Counted from the stretch's first letter, positions 18,901 to 26,937 are shown. The stretch: DNA of 64,000 bases from Candidatus Aegiribacteria sp. MLS_C (GCA_002030045.1 LQBI01000035.1:88807-152806), one strand, 5' to 3'. The notes: a model not told the origin generated them from the sequence alone. Numbers and translations are program-made.

Positions 18901-19918
18901 CCTCGCCTATCACCGTGTAGTGCTTCCTGCGGGAGCTTCCGATGACTCCGGCGAACGCGTATCCCTCGTCCATTCCGATGTGGATGTCCAGGTCCGGGCT
19001 TCCGGAGGTCCTGTCCCTCATTTCAATGGCCGAGGCTACCGCGTGTACGTGGTCGTCTCCGTGTGATACCGGGGCTCCGAAGAGAACGAGTATCCTGCAG
19101 CCTCCAGGGAGCATGTTGTCGATCGAGTGCACGGTCCCGGAGTACTTTGCCGCTGCGTCGGCTATCCTTCCGTAGACCTCCCGCAGCCTCGCCACCGGAG
19201 GCCTGGCCGGATCGTAGCCGGTAACGTTCACGAATATTGCTGACACGGACCTGTGTTCGCCCGGTGTCCCACCCTCGCCGTGTATCAGGAACGCTTCGTC
19301 GAGTATGCCCTCGAGGGGAGAAGGAGGTATTCCGGGCTCCATATCCGATACCACCGAGACCAGGTCCCCCTCCGATGCAGATGATTCCGCATGGGCCATC
19401 CTGGCAACCAGGTCCCCCGCGAGGTAGAGGTGCGCTCCGCGGGCATCCCCCATGATGAACCTGCCCCATGGGCCGTATCCGAGAACGGTCTTTATTCCCA
19501 GCCGGAACGGGCCGGCGCTCGTCTTCAGCCCGCGGAAGCCCTGCATCGCCTCCATAATCTCCGCCGCACACCGGTCGGGACCGGGACCCTCGGGGAATGA
19601 AGCCAGCATGGAGTCACCGGCGGATGACAGCACTGAACCTCCGTATTCCCAGACTATGCCGTGCATCGCGCTGAAGAACGAGTTGAGTATGTCCGAGAGT
19701 TCCTCGGTGCCCTTCTTGCCGTGGCGGGCCAGTCTTCCCGTCAGTCCGGTGAAGCCGGAGATGTCCGTCAGAAGAAGAGCGCCCCTGAAAATGCAGGTAC
19801 CCTCCCTGATGGTCTTCAGGTCAGGCGGGAGGAAGAAGTTCAAATGCCGGTACCTCCTGTTCTGGAGCATTGAATACCAGAAGCCGTGATGAAAACTCGT
19901 CAAGTCGAACCCGCCCAC
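15989..19918 (-). CDS. Soluble adenylyl cyclase (ADCY10-like): two class III cyclase domains, AAA ATPase, TPR region
   Basis: A 1,309-residue protein. Cyclase C1 at about 45-190 has the metal-binding motif LLLTDISGFTGLTGRLARHG and the second metal Asp in LSSAGDSMLASF. Cyclase C2 at about 225-400 is degenerate (AIFVNVTGYDPA in place of a metal motif) but keeps the HYTVIGEVVNSAAGIADLA motif. A Walker A GEAGIGKTRFLDRL near residue 428 starts an AAA/NACHT-like ATPase. The C-terminal half is a TPR-like helical solenoid (for example YNTLATVHWGNGDYERAREY). The C1-C2-AAA-TPR order is that of bicarbonate/calcium-responsive soluble adenylyl cyclase. The start is uncertain: GTG at 19918 or ATG at 19870. 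It is probably in an operon with the histidine kinase and divergent from cobO. Confidence 0.85.
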   Translation of the reverse strand: MGGFDLTSFHHGFWYSMLQNRRYRHLNFFLPPDLKTIREGTCIFRGALLLTDISGFTGLTGRLARHGKKGTEELSDILNSFFSAMHGIVWEYGGSVLSSAGDSMLASFPEGPGPDRCAAEIMEAMQGFRGLKTSAGPFRLGIKTVLGYGPWGRFIMGDARGAHLYLAGDLVARMAHAESSASEGDLVSVVSDMEPGIPPSPLEGILDEAFLIHGEGGTPGEHRSVSAIFVNVTGYDPARPPVARLREVYGRIADAAAKYSGTVHSIDNMLPGGCRILVLFGAPVSHGDDHVHAVASAIEMRDRTSGSPDLDIHIGMDEGYAFAGVIGSSRRKHYTVIGEVVNSAAGIADLAATGELLVSDRVRRMTRNDFVFSGMGTVEIRGRDRPQQVHTPVSRRSDRVYSYGFVGREPETERILAGMGSGSYFGLVEGEAGIGKTRFLDRLSGILSSRGITCHHASAGERGLSNGILASLVEDMSGMADGDTQAVRKSRLCYLVNELEDSSGALSHREPFIGSMLFSLDYPDSDHHRLPPALRRENLLDGVCDLVLAFSGHSCIILEDLHNCGEEDLEAVGYICRRILERRRTGISILLSRRPDARELPGTGDHIPDRVLLSSLEDGALGGLAMEILGSRPLEDELDKVIRNRAGGNPFYLMQFLLYLVEEGLISPVDGVWSRTDAYSDEKLPENIFTMIMARIDRLEKQAKESLRIGSVIGLRFDEETVRRVAGRDVSSSLGQCLAAGLTCRSDLRALEFVFSHTLIKDVTYDSILRKRRRDIHGSIASILEEVHRDDLGTVSPLLAHHFRVAESWDSAVRYSILAGSKACSDYRNHDAIGHYTSALEMMKSHPEETPDQLAESLLELGRIYDRLGRYDEAGDYYGASLSAAVRGTSPRDAGFLAEVRLLRADIAYTTGRVEESLAELDDIESMLEASGENHDLLMVRIECFRSWAYCVTGRTGPAMEKALKALELAEGLKGVPDREKDHRRGFAYNTLATVHWGNGDYERAREYYQRALAIAREQDMKREMAVTSGNIGLVSQKLDDLHAAVAAFEMQKSLSEQIGEKLILLSSYGSISSACGTLGDLGGSMDAACTYLRLAMELPAMQDILLAHCQMGILQLAFGNMLQAGIHADSILDMPGAEAYERERASAFILKGMLRMEMDDPAGAGELFGRGEELCRRVQSRSQLLNALTARMYLCSVTGDAEGAAGIVEEAGELLEEMGMASGAGRIHVLRSRMLDLEGKTEAAVEETGSAIDVFREKGLRPALADALHFLCSLRGSENGAGAGETLDALERELGVTARRSSAVLQIL

Positions 19919-19971
19919 TTCCCCGCCGGGTTCAGAGCGAATATCTTACCTTCCGGAAGGGAAGTCAGTCC

Positions 19972-20496
19972 ATGGAGGGCAGGTTGCAGGTCTACACAGG
20001 TAACGGCAAGGGCAAGACCACCGCGGCTCTTGGTCTTTCGGTGCGGGCGGCGTGTGCGGGCATATCCGTGTACTTCGGGCAGTTCATGAAGGGTAGACGC
20101 TACTCCGAGCTGGCCCTTCCGCAGCGGTTCCCGGGTCTCCTCACGATGGAGCAGTTCGGTTCTCCAAGGCTTCTGTGCATGGGCGAGGAACCTTCCGAGA
20201 ATGACATACGGCTTGCCCGCAACGGCCTGGTAAGGGTGAGGGAGGCCCTGTTCTGCGGGAAGTACGGTCTGGTCGTCGCCGACGAACTCAGCGTGACGGT
20301 TCACCTGGGACTCCTCTCGGAGGAGGAGGCGATGGAGGTCATAATGTCCAGACCGGAGGAGGTGGAACTGGTCGTGACGGGCAGGTACGCTCCGGAGAGC
20401 TTCGTCAGGGCCGCCCACCTTGTGACGGAGATGACGGAAGTGAAGCACTACTACTCAACGGAGGGTCTGGAGGCCAGGCCGGGAATAGAATTCTGA
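19972..20496 (+). CDS. cobO: Cob(I)yrinic acid a,c-diamide adenosyltransferase
   Basis: A 174-residue ATP:corrinoid adenosyltransferase of the CobO/BtuR class. It forms the Co-C bond of adenosylcobalamin from cob(I)alamin or its precursor. The ATG at 19972 follows GGAAGGGAAG. The P-loop is YTGNGKGKTTAALGLSVRA, then VVADELSV in the LDE position, VVTGRYAPESFVRAAHLVTE, and the family C-terminus ending ARPGIEF. No other cobalamin genes are nearby, so it probably serves corrinoid salvage. The window contains a B12-type radical SAM protein that could use corrinoids. The start codons of this gene and the divergent cyclase gene are 53 bp apart. Confidence 0.9.
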   Translation: MEGRLQVYTGNGKGKTTAALGLSVRAACAGISVYFGQFMKGRRYSELALPQRFPGLLTMEQFGSPRLLCMGEEPSENDIRLARNGLVRVREALFCGKYGLVVADELSVTVHLGLLSEEEAMEVIMSRPEEVELVVTGRYAPESFVRAAHLVTEMTEVKHYYSTEGLEARPGIEF

Positions 20497-20536
20497 AGGA
20501 TCATTCCTGCAGGATAATAAAGGACGGGAGATCGAC

Positions 20537-21097
20537 ATGAAATCAGCAGTAATCTTGCTTGTGCTTTCGGTGCTGGCGGTACATGGGGAGGAGAGGGGAA
20601 GCCTCGAGTTCTCGCTGGGAGGGGGATTGTGGATGCCGGCCCTCCTTGAATCCGACGCTCAACTCGACCCGGGACCCGCTTTCCTAGTCTCCCTGCGAAT
20701 ACCGCCTTCCCTCGGCAATGTATTCGTCATACAGACGGGATACCTCAGCGCGTCCTCGGGCAGGGACGCATACGACGGAATAGCCGGTATTCCACTAACG
20801 GTCGGCTACAGGATGTACCCCATGTACCGACGGTTCGCCGGTCCCAGGGGTATCGAACCCCTGCTGGGGATCTACGGTGGCGGCATGCTCCTCTGGGACA
20901 GTCCCGCGGGGAACCAGGATGCCTCCAGTACCGGTGCGGCTGTGATAGGAGCTGAACTGGGCGCCAGAGTGGGCATCGGTGAGTCGGCTTCACTGGACCT
21001 GGTGGTATCCCCGGAATGGGTCGGGGCGGGTTCCTCGGTGGCAGGTGAGGGCAAGGACCTCACAGGTCTGAGGCTGTCCCTCTCTGTGGTCTTCTGA
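20537..21097 (+). CDS. Secreted protein, probable small outer-membrane beta-barrel
   Basis: A 186-residue protein with signal peptide MKSAVILLVLSVLAVHG and a body of alternating hydrophobic/polar strands with many Gly and aromatic residues (LEFSLGGGLWMPALLE, FVIQTGYLSASSGRD, PLLGIYGGGMLLWD). It ends LTGLRLSLSVVF, a C-terminal Phe typical of outer-membrane barrels. Family not recognised. Its last 38 bases overlap the 3' end of rlmN on the other strand. It lies 40 bases after cobO with a possible GGGAGATCGAC site, so it may be read through from cobO. Confidence 0.72.
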   Translation: MKSAVILLVLSVLAVHGEERGSLEFSLGGGLWMPALLESDAQLDPGPAFLVSLRIPPSLGNVFVIQTGYLSASSGRDAYDGIAGIPLTVGYRMYPMYRRFAGPRGIEPLLGIYGGGMLLWDSPAGNQDASSTGAAVIGAELGARVGIGESASLDLVVSPEWVGAGSSVAGEGKDLTGLRLSLSVVF

Positions 21098-22133
21098 CCC
21101 CTCCCAGCTGCCCGCAAGCTGCTGCTATATCGACTCCCCTGGAACGCCTCAGTGTGACGGCCTGGCACCTCGGGTACAGGAACTCCATGAAACGCCTCAC
21201 CCTGTCCTCTCCAGGCCTCAGCAGGTCCACTCCCTCGACGGGGTTGTAGAGCAGTAGGTTTATCTTGCACTGCAGCCCCTGCGAGAAGCGGACCAGAGCC
21301 TCTGCCTCATCCGGTGTGTCGTTTATTCCCTCGATGAGGCAGTACTCCAGGGTGATCCGTCTTCCCACGGCGCGGTTGTAGAGTTCCAGGTCCCTCCTCA
21401 GCTCCGGCAGTGGAAGGGCCGCCGAGATCGGGACCAGTCTCCTTCTCGTTTCCTCAACGGCGCTGTGGAGCGACAACGCGAGACCGTACTGTCCTCCCAG
21501 CCCTATGAGCTTTTCGATGCCGCCCGGCAGACCAACCGTCGAAACGGTTATCTTCCGGGCACCTATGCAGATCCCACGGGGATCGCTGATGATTGACAGT
21601 GCGGACGCCACCGGCCCGAAGTTGTCCATCGGCTCCCCCATGCCCATGAGCACAACGTTGGTTATCCTCTCCCCCGACCTTTCCTGCAGTGCGTAGAGCT
21701 GGCCCACTATCTCCGAGGCTCTCAGGTCCCGCACGAACCCGCTGCGTCCTGTCTGGCAGAAGATGCAGGCGCACCTGCATCCCGCCTGGGTGGAAAGACA
21801 TGCGGTCAGCCTGGGGGGTTCAGGAATAAGGACCGATTCCACGGTCACTCCGTCCGACAGGTCCAGGGAGTACTTCTCCGTGCCGTCACCGGCCTCCAGG
21901 TGCGCCGAAGGTGCGAGGACGGTCAGATAAGCCCTCTCCTCCAGTTCCGACCTGGCTTCCCGGGATATGCTGGTCATCCCCTCGAAGGAACCGGTCCTCC
22001 TCCGGTGTATCCAGCCGAAGACCTGGTCGGCACGGAATGGTCTCATCCCCATCCTTTCCGTGACCCATTCCCTCAGTTCCCCGTAGGTGAACCCTGTCAG
22101 GTCCGCACGGGCTTCACCGGTTGTACCGTTCAT
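21060..22133 (-). CDS. rlmN: Dual-specificity 23S rRNA / tRNA adenine-2 methyltransferase
   Basis: A 357-residue radical SAM methyltransferase that methylates C2 of A2503 in 23S rRNA and A37 in some tRNAs. The start at 22133 (MNGTTGEARADLTGFTYGEL) follows GAAGGGAA. Landmarks are the cluster motif GCRCACIFCQTG (CxxxCxxC), the SAM motif LMGMGEPMDN, and SLHSA. The catalytic mechanism needs a C-terminal Cys, seen in SRGVDIAAACGQLGG. All key residues are present. The 3' end runs 38 bases into the convergent barrel gene. Confidence 0.95.
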   Translation of the reverse strand: MNGTTGEARADLTGFTYGELREWVTERMGMRPFRADQVFGWIHRRRTGSFEGMTSISREARSELEERAYLTVLAPSAHLEAGDGTEKYSLDLSDGVTVESVLIPEPPRLTACLSTQAGCRCACIFCQTGRSGFVRDLRASEIVGQLYALQERSGERITNVVLMGMGEPMDNFGPVASALSIISDPRGICIGARKITVSTVGLPGGIEKLIGLGGQYGLALSLHSAVEETRRRLVPISAALPLPELRRDLELYNRAVGRRITLEYCLIEGINDTPDEAEALVRFSQGLQCKINLLLYNPVEGVDLLRPGEDRVRRFMEFLYPRCQAVTLRRSRGVDIAAACGQLGGVRRPQRGTASDL

Positions 22134-22213
22134 CTTCGAATTTCCCTTCAACCATCTCCAGGTGTATATATACAACATGCGGTACGGGGCATCCTTAATC
22201 AGGAGGCACTGCT

Positions 22214-22271
22214 GAACAATCGTCGACCTGGCATGGAACGAACAATCGAGTAGGCGTGAAATGAACAATCG
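22214..22271 (+). repeat. Three direct repeats GAACAATCG around the mtnP start
   Basis: GAACAATCG occurs at 22214-22222, 22240-22248 and 22263-22271 (spacing 26 and 23). The last two are extended copies (GAACAATCGAGTAGGCGTGA versus GAACAATCGAATAGGCATAA). The third copy overlaps the first codons of mtnP. Possible operator, or a local duplication that created the start region. Confidence 0.5.
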
Positions 22272-23127
22272 AATAGGCATAATAGGCGGGTCAGGCATCT
22301 ATACATTCGAAGGCGTGAAGATACACGAGAGGCTGAGCACGGAGACCCCCTTCGGCAAGCCCTCGGCGCCTCTGATAATGGCCGATTTCGATGGGATACC
22401 CCTGGTTTTCCTTCCCAGGCACGGAGAGGGGCACACGCTCTCCCCCTCGGAAGTCCCCTACGCAGCAAACATCTACGCACTGAAACAGGCGGGGGTGAGG
22501 CAGCTCATATCCGTCTCCGCAGTGGGCAGTCTGCAGGAGGAATACCATCCAAGGCACTTCGTGGTCCCCGATCAGATCTACGACAGGACCAAGGGGATCA
22601 GGAGGTCCACATACTTCGGGGGCGGTATCGTCGGACACATCGGTTTCGGCGATCCCTTCTGTCCGGAGCTGTCCAGGCTCCTGTACGACGCGGCGGGCAG
22701 GGCCGGGGCCACGGTGCACATGGGAGGCACCCTCGTATGCATGGAGGGACCCGCTTTCTCGACCAGGGCCGAGAGCATGGTCTACAGGAAACTCGGACAC
22801 TCAGTGATAGGGATGACGGCCCTTCCCGAGGCCAAGCTTGCCAGGGAGGCCGGCATATGCTACGCGATCCTGTGCATGGTCACCGATTTCGACGTGTGGC
22901 ACGAGACCGAGGAGGACGTCACGGTCGAGGCAGTGATGGCCAACGTAAGGGTGAACACCGTGAGGGCCAGGAAGACTCTGGAACTTGCGCTTGGAATGAT
23001 GGACCCGGAGAAGGGCTCCTGCGAATGCTACGGAGGACCAGAGGGGATCGGGAACGCGATAATCACGACCCCGGAACACCGCAGCTACCTTGCGAAGGAG
23101 CATCTCAAGGTCATCCTCGACAGGTAG
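22261..23127 (+). CDS. mtnP: S-methyl-5'-thioadenosine phosphorylase
   Basis: A 288-residue enzyme that splits 5'-methylthioadenosine with phosphate into adenine and 5-methylthioribose-1-phosphate. It recycles the by-product of polyamine synthesis and of some radical SAM chemistry. Motifs: IGIIGGSGIYTFEGV (phosphate loop), FLPRHGEGHTLSPSEVPYAANI, MEGPAFSTRAES (substrate binding) and IGMTALPEAKLAREAGICYA with VTDFDVWH. The start has only a weak Shine-Dalgarno and lies in a triple-repeat region. It is followed 6 bases later by thiL, so mtnP-thiL-DUF4342 probably form one operon. Divergent from rlmN. Confidence 0.93.
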   Translation: MNNRIGIIGGSGIYTFEGVKIHERLSTETPFGKPSAPLIMADFDGIPLVFLPRHGEGHTLSPSEVPYAANIYALKQAGVRQLISVSAVGSLQEEYHPRHFVVPDQIYDRTKGIRRSTYFGGGIVGHIGFGDPFCPELSRLLYDAAGRAGATVHMGGTLVCMEGPAFSTRAESMVYRKLGHSVIGMTALPEAKLAREAGICYAILCMVTDFDVWHETEEDVTVEAVMANVRVNTVRARKTLELALGMMDPEKGSCECYGGPEGIGNAIITTPEHRSYLAKEHLKVILDR

Positions 23128-23133
23128 GATGAA

Positions 23134-24102
23134 GTGGGACCTACACTGGGCGAACTGGGGGAGAGGGGTTTCATAGCCGAACTGAGGAGGGCGGTGCCTC
23201 ACGGGAATCTCATGGGCGACGATTCCGCGGTGATACCGCCCCTTGCCTGCCCGGTGGTCACAACCGACAGCTTCTTCGAGGGAAGGCATTTCCACAGGTG
23301 GTGGGCACCGCCCGAGGTGCTCGGGCGCCGTCTGCTGGAGGCGACCGTTTCTGACCTGGCCGCCATGGGGGCCGAACCTGCATGGCTGCTGGCCGCCGTC
23401 TCCCTGGAACCATCGATGGAGCTTGACTGGCTCCTGGCCTTCTACAGGGGGCTGGCTTCACGCCGGGGGACCGTCATCGCGGGAGGAGAAACGGTGAGGG
23501 GACCCGGTTTCGGACTGACCCTCACGGCCATAGGCGAGGGGACGGAGCCTGGAACCCTCCTGCGTAGGTCCGCGCTTCGTCCGGGAGACCGTCTCTGGAC
23601 CGGTGGTCCGGTGGGCCGGTCGCTGGATGCCCCGAAGTACCTCGAGGAGTGCGGAGGCCTGACCGGAAAGGACCTGGATCCTGTTAGGGACGCGGTCACC
23701 GCGGAAAGGCTCGAACAGCTGAGGGCTTTCCTGACCCCCTCGGCCCAGGTGGAGCTCGGGCAACGCCTGCGGGAGGAGGGAGTCGAATGCGCCATAGACA
23801 TCTCGGACGGCCTTTTTTCTGAAGCCCGGCACCTCGGCGAAGAGAGCGGGTTGGACGTGGTCCTGAAAATAGACGGGTCGGTCTTTCTGCCCTCGGTAAG
23901 GGAAAGACCGCTGGAGGCCGCCGCTGCCGGTGAGGATTTCCTTCTGCTCTTCGGAGCCGATGAAGGCAGGGACTTCAGGGACATGGGGTGCCTCCCGGTA
24001 GGTCGGGCAGAGGAGGGGGGGACCGGTATGCTTACCGTTATTCTGAATGGAACAGAGGTGCCTGTGAGAACCATCGGGTACGATCACATGGAGGTTGACT
24101 GA
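23134..24102 (+). CDS. thiL: Thiamine-monophosphate kinase
   Basis: A 322-residue AIR-synthase-fold kinase that phosphorylates thiamine monophosphate to TPP. The start is GTG at 23134, preceded by AGGTAGGAT. Motifs: ELGERGFIAELRR, GDDSAVI, VVTTDSFFEGRHFHR, DLAAMGAEPAWLLAA and IDISDGLFSEARHLGEES. Length is normal. It would supply TPP for KorB and similar enzymes. It overlaps the DUF4342 gene by one base. Confidence 0.92.
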   Translation: MGPTLGELGERGFIAELRRAVPHGNLMGDDSAVIPPLACPVVTTDSFFEGRHFHRWWAPPEVLGRRLLEATVSDLAAMGAEPAWLLAAVSLEPSMELDWLLAFYRGLASRRGTVIAGGETVRGPGFGLTLTAIGEGTEPGTLLRRSALRPGDRLWTGGPVGRSLDAPKYLEECGGLTGKDLDPVRDAVTAERLEQLRAFLTPSAQVELGQRLREEGVECAIDISDGLFSEARHLGEESGLDVVLKIDGSVFLPSVRERPLEAAAAGEDFLLLFGADEGRDFRDMGCLPVGRAEEGGTGMLTVILNGTEVPVRTIGYDHMEVD

Positions 24103-24362
24103 TGACAGAGGAGAGTACGACGGGTGAAAAGGAGTTCAAGGTCTCCGGAGGTGAGCTTCTGGGAAGGTTCAGGGATCTTGTCCACCAGGGGAACGTAAGA
24201 CATATCATCATACAGAACGAGAAGGGCAGGACCCTCCTGGAGGTGCCTCTCACACTGGGGGTAGTCGGCGTTGCTCTGATCCCGGCCTATGCCGCCGTGG
24301 CCGCCATCGCAGCCCTGGTGGCCAAGTGCAATATCATCGTCCTGAACACGGAGGATGAATAG
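24102..24362 (+). CDS. DUF4342 domain-containing protein
   Basis: An 86-residue protein with the DUF4342 layout: a soluble N-terminus (FKVSGGELLGRFRDLVHQGN, then VRHIIIQNEKGRTLLEVPLT) and a hydrophobic Gly/Ala-rich C-terminal segment (GVVGVALIPAYAAVAAIAAL) before CNIIVLN. Its function is unknown; in other bacteria it is often found with ubiquitin-associated-like or stress genes. The start overlaps the thiL stop (TGATG), making it the last gene of the operon. Convergent with the next gene. Confidence 0.88.
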   Translation: MTEESTTGEKEFKVSGGELLGRFRDLVHQGNVRHIIIQNEKGRTLLEVPLTLGVVGVALIPAYAAVAAIAALVAKCNIIVLNTEDE

Positions 24363-24374
24363 GGGGATCCCGGG

Positions 24375-25241
24375 TCAGACGCTGAGGACGCCCAGGAAGA
24401 ACCTGGAGTAGAGTATCTCCATCATTCCGTCGGTGATCAGCTCTATGCCCGTGATGCCCTCCACCGTGCTTTGAGGAAGCGGGAAGATCAGAAGTGTATC
24501 CCCCTGCCATGAACCGCCGTATATCCATTCCTCCCAGGTGGCCCACATGCCTTCCAGCTCCTTCGTCTTCATGGTCCCCTCCGCCCAGTCGCAGAGCGTC
24601 TCGATGACCTCTTCCTCCGGAGGGTCCACCATCACCACCGAGCCCCCATCCCTTGCGAAGGACATGACCGGTCCCGCGTAGTCGGGGTCGAGGGAGAAAC
24701 CATCCTCCGAGGTCCTGACGGGGTCCCACGCGCCTGTACCGCCGTCGATGGAGCACTCGTAGTAGATGAAGCTCTCACTGCCCCCGTCATCGAACAGAAG
24801 GTTCTTCGAGAGCGGTTCCCTCCAGAGTTCCAGCAGGTCTTCGGGAATGCACCCGGTCCCCGGAGGGTAGCCAGGAGTACCGCCTTCCTCCCTTGCGGAA
24901 GTCCCGATGATGTTCCATGAGGCGGTTGCACAGGGCCCATCGGTCATCGAGGCCGGGGTCGGCCAGGTCTCGATGAAGGAGGCCGAACCCGCCCTGACCA
25001 CGAAAGTGCCGGAGAATGCCGGTCCGTAGAAGTAGACCACCGGAGCGCGAACCACCATCTCCTGTTCCGGGTCCTGCTGGAACGGTGTCTGCCAGTGGGA
25101 AACCGTGGCAGGATCCGATCCCGGCACCACTGAACCTTCGATGAAGGTAACCACTCCCCATTCGTGAACCTGGACCGTCCCGTCGCCGGGCACCGCGATG
25201 ACGGTGTCAAGGAGCGCCGTAGCCAGGAGCATCTCTATCAT
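24375..25241 (-). CDS. Secreted protein of unknown function
   Basis: A 288-residue protein. The start is placed at 25241 (MIEMLLATALLDTVIAVPGD) because GGAGG lies 7 bases upstream. The N-terminus is a short signal peptide. The body is acidic and aromatic-rich with a conserved-looking HEWGVVTFIEGSVVPGSDP at the mature N-terminus and an even number of cysteines. HEWGVVT plus downstream PVVYFYGP resembles a secreted domain seen in other uncultured bacteria, but I cannot name it. No sorting domain at the C-terminus. Convergent with the DUF4342 gene. Confidence 0.7.
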   Translation of the reverse strand: MIEMLLATALLDTVIAVPGDGTVQVHEWGVVTFIEGSVVPGSDPATVSHWQTPFQQDPEQEMVVRAPVVYFYGPAFSGTFVVRAGSASFIETWPTPASMTDGPCATASWNIIGTSAREEGGTPGYPPGTGCIPEDLLELWREPLSKNLLFDDGGSESFIYYECSIDGGTGAWDPVRTSEDGFSLDPDYAGPVMSFARDGGSVVMVDPPEEEVIETLCDWAEGTMKTKELEGMWATWEEWIYGGSWQGDTLLIFPLPQSTVEGITGIELITDGMMEILYSRFFLGVLSV

Positions 25242-25422
25242 GTCAGCCTCCATCGTTTTACATACGCCTGCCGAACCCGGATATGATACAGCACCACAGA
25301 CCTGAATATTCCGCAGGACAGGACGGAAGTACAGTCTTCGGAGCTGCCCTGACGACTATTCCGTTCCGTTCCCCTTTGGGTTATTGTACTCCCGTCAACG
25401 CTGCCATGCGGGAGGTCCCTGA

Positions 25423-26928
25423 ATGAACACGCAGATGGTCCTGCACGGTGTCCAGGCAGTCGTACTCGGGCTTTCCGTCGGACTCATACTCCTTTTCATA
25501 AGGAGGCACGCACCGGGGAGCAGGCTCAGACTGTGGGTCTTCCTGGCCGGCATAGCCGGGGCCGCTTACCTGGTTTTGAAGATGTTCGGTGTCCCGGGGG
25601 ACAACACCTTCTCCAAGATATCCCTGGCCTTCACGGTATTCCTGTCCGCAAACATCGTGCTGAAAATGCTGAACCTTCTCTTCTGGGACTACCTCCTGAA
25701 GAAGCAGGTGGAGGTCTACATTCCACGCCTGGTCATAGACATCATTAACGGAATCGTCCTCGCCATAGTCGCCCTGGCAGTGCTCAACGGAGTGTTCGGT
25801 GTGAAACTCTCCGGACTGCTGGTCACCTCCACGGTCCTGTCCGCAGTGATAGGTCTCTCGCTGCAGGACATACTGGGCAACCTCTTCGCGGGCCTGGCCC
25901 TGCAGATGGAGAGGCCCTACAAGCTGGGTGAATGGATTAGCGTCGGGGATCATGAGGGAATCGTCATACAGATGAACTGGAGGACCCTGACCATCAGGAC
26001 AAGGGAGGGCGACAACGTCACCATCCCGAACGCCACTGTCTCGAAGGACATAGTGACCAACCATTCCCGGCCCGACAGGAACCACATGTGCAGGGTGGAG
26101 GTGGGCATCTCCTACGACAGCAGGCCTGACAGGGTCAAGAGCGTCATCGCATCGACCCTGGAGAGGATGGACGGAGTGCTCGGCCACCCTCCTCCAAAGG
26201 TTTTCCTGAAGCAGTTCGGCGACTTCTCCATACTCTACGAGGCCAGGTTCTGGACCGGCGAGTACCACAGGAAACCGGAACTCGAGAATACTGTCAGGAC
26301 AAGGATATGGTACGTGCTCAGGAGGCACGGCATGTCCATACCCTTCCCCATAAGGGACGTCACCGTGAGGGAGGTATCCCGCGAGGAGGAGGACCTCGTC
26401 AGGGAGAACCTGAGGATGGAGGTGGTCCTCGGTCTCAGGAGCGTGGAGCTTTTCAGGCCTCTGTCCGACGTCCAGATGGAGGAGCTTGCGCGGAATTCAT
26501 CCAGGCTTGTCTATTCCCCGGGCGAGACCCTGGTGAGGCAGGGCGACTCCGGTGATTCACTGTTCATCATAACATCCGGCAGGGTGGAGATATACGTTTC
26601 CGATGGCTCCGGCAGGAATACCCATCTTGCCGACCTCGCCGCCGGGGACTACTTCGGAGAGATGAGCCTCCTGACCGGGGAACCCAGGACGGCTTCCGTC
26701 ATAGCAGCTGTCGAGACGGAGGTCATAATGGTAAGGAAGGCGGGCATCAGTTCCATCCTTGAACAGGAGGCCTCGGTGCTGGAGCCCCTTTCGGCAATGC
26801 TGGACAGGAGGCTGCAGGAACTCTCGGGCAGGATCGTCGACCAGAAGGCCAGGGAGGATAAGGGTCGCCAGCCGGACCGCAAGGAGCACCTGCTGGGCAG
26901 GATCAGGGATTTCTTCGGCATCGGCTGA
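25423..26928 (+). CDS. MscS-family mechanosensitive channel with C-terminal cyclic-nucleotide-binding domain
   Basis: A 501-residue inner-membrane channel. Four or so membrane helices at 1-140 lead into the MscS pore and beta domain (AVIGLSLQDILGNLFAGLAL, then YKLGEWISVGDHEGIVIQMN, a typical MscS Sm-like motif). The C-terminal cNMP-binding domain at about 345-465 has PGETLVRQGDSGDSLFIITS and the phosphate-binding cassette GDYFGEMSLLTGEPRTASV with the key Glu and Arg present, so it should bind cAMP or cGMP. A GGGAGG precedes the ATG. Similar MscS-CNBD proteins (bCNG type) are known. Two class III cyclases in this window are candidate ligand sources. Confidence 0.9.
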   Translation: MNTQMVLHGVQAVVLGLSVGLILLFIRRHAPGSRLRLWVFLAGIAGAAYLVLKMFGVPGDNTFSKISLAFTVFLSANIVLKMLNLLFWDYLLKKQVEVYIPRLVIDIINGIVLAIVALAVLNGVFGVKLSGLLVTSTVLSAVIGLSLQDILGNLFAGLALQMERPYKLGEWISVGDHEGIVIQMNWRTLTIRTREGDNVTIPNATVSKDIVTNHSRPDRNHMCRVEVGISYDSRPDRVKSVIASTLERMDGVLGHPPPKVFLKQFGDFSILYEARFWTGEYHRKPELENTVRTRIWYVLRRHGMSIPFPIRDVTVREVSREEEDLVRENLRMEVVLGLRSVELFRPLSDVQMEELARNSSRLVYSPGETLVRQGDSGDSLFIITSGRVEIYVSDGSGRNTHLADLAAGDYFGEMSLLTGEPRTASVIAAVETEVIMVRKAGISSILEQEASVLEPLSAMLDRRLQELSGRIVDQKAREDKGRQPDRKEHLLGRIRDFFGIG

Positions 26929-26937
26929 TCCGCATTT

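Noticed and set aside
22214..22271. CRISPR-like array.
   Set aside because: Only three 9-bp copies, unequal spacing, and one copy inside a coding region.
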